NCBI GenBank assembly: GCA_963793105.1
Contig: CAWBZB010000006.1
Coordinates: 306,358 to 370,357 of the forward strand
Reading direction: 5' to 3'
DNA: 64,000 nucleotides
Source of the DNA: UBA10649 sp963793105
Lineage (GTDB): Bacteria; Actinomycetota; Actinomycetes; S36-B12
Below the pieces are notes generated by a model. It was given only the letters and a program-made list of their open reading frames with translations, made no database searches and had not been told where the DNA came from. Of the stretch, positions 63,886 to 64,000 are shown piece after piece (within the stretch, counting starts at the first letter, position 1; every line of letters begins with the position of its first letter). Position numbers and translations under genes: made by a program.

Positions 63886-64000
63886 GCGCGTGCCCCTTTC
63901 GCGCCCATGAGCGCAGTCCACCTGCCGGACCCGTCCCCCGAGGGGCGGGCTAGCACGACCGTACCCCGGGTACCCCCCAAATGCAGCCCCACGGCACGCC

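Overview
The window is a gene-dense, high-GC (about 70% by eye) stretch of an actinobacterial chromosome. The evidence is the conserved gene order: ybeY-phoH-HIT-rsmE-dnaJ-hrcA, hemW-lepA-rpsT-holA-comEC-comEA, leuS, then rsfS-lytR_C-nadD-proA-proB-obg-rpmA-rplU-rng, rodA-mrdA-mreD-mreC-mreB, ndk-folC-valS and clpX. Also typical are frequent GTG/TTG starts, starts sitting 5-9 nt after a -10 box (TATCCT, TAGGAT or TAGACT), and a CIRCE operator in front of hrcA. It looks like a member of the Actinomycetia with an MreB-type elongasome; I cannot name the genus.

Layout. 1-20.5 kb: RNA maturation, stress and translation genes, heme/radical-SAM gene hemW, the DNA-uptake pair comEA/comEC, plsY, degV, an MFS transporter, an AlkZ/YcaQ-like protein and leuS. 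20.6-24.7 kb: two surface proteins with pilin-like N-termini joined to large adhesin-like regions (IPT/TIG repeats; a Flp-type pilin segment with three fibronectin III domains), an EamA transporter and tRNA-Ala(GGC). 24.8-35.4 kb: the conserved rsfS/nadD/proA/proB/obg/L27/L21/RNase G-E block. 35.6-48.3 kb: a radical-SAM/DUF2344 pair, the rodA-mreB cell-wall elongation block, an alpha/beta hydrolase, ndk, a DUF4233 protein and folC. 48.5-51.1 kb: valS, facing away from folC. 51.1-59.5 kb: an accessory cluster with a GspE/PilB-like protein, a PilT-like protein, a PATAN/DUF4388-like protein, a TadZ/CpaE-like ParA ATPase and three proteins I do not recognise. 59.6-64 kb: a secreted NlpC/P60-like hydrolase, a GAF-LuxR regulator and clpX.

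Most unusual signals. (1) Both secretion-type ATPases in the 51-59 kb cluster have Arg in place of the Walker A Lys and have lost the Walker B Glu and the His box, and no pilin or platform gene lies nearby; the cluster may be a non-motor derivative of type IV pilus machinery. (2) Four copies of a palindrome of about 60 bp (core GAGTGGCCANNTGTTGC) lie 20-45 nt upstream of hemW, obg, a radical-SAM gene and folC, with compensatory stem changes and a conserved loop. (3) A 179-bp element with 30-bp terminal inverted repeats sits between the LuxR gene and clpX. (4) Flp pilin and prepilin-like N-termini are fused to adhesin domains.

Quality warning: thirteen genes, including the normally essential leuS and holA, need a single-base (or, in rng, possibly two-base) correction to read through. 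Most have one base too many, often in a G/C run. Indel errors in the assembly are more likely than real gene decay. For these genes the coordinates given span the reconstructed gene.
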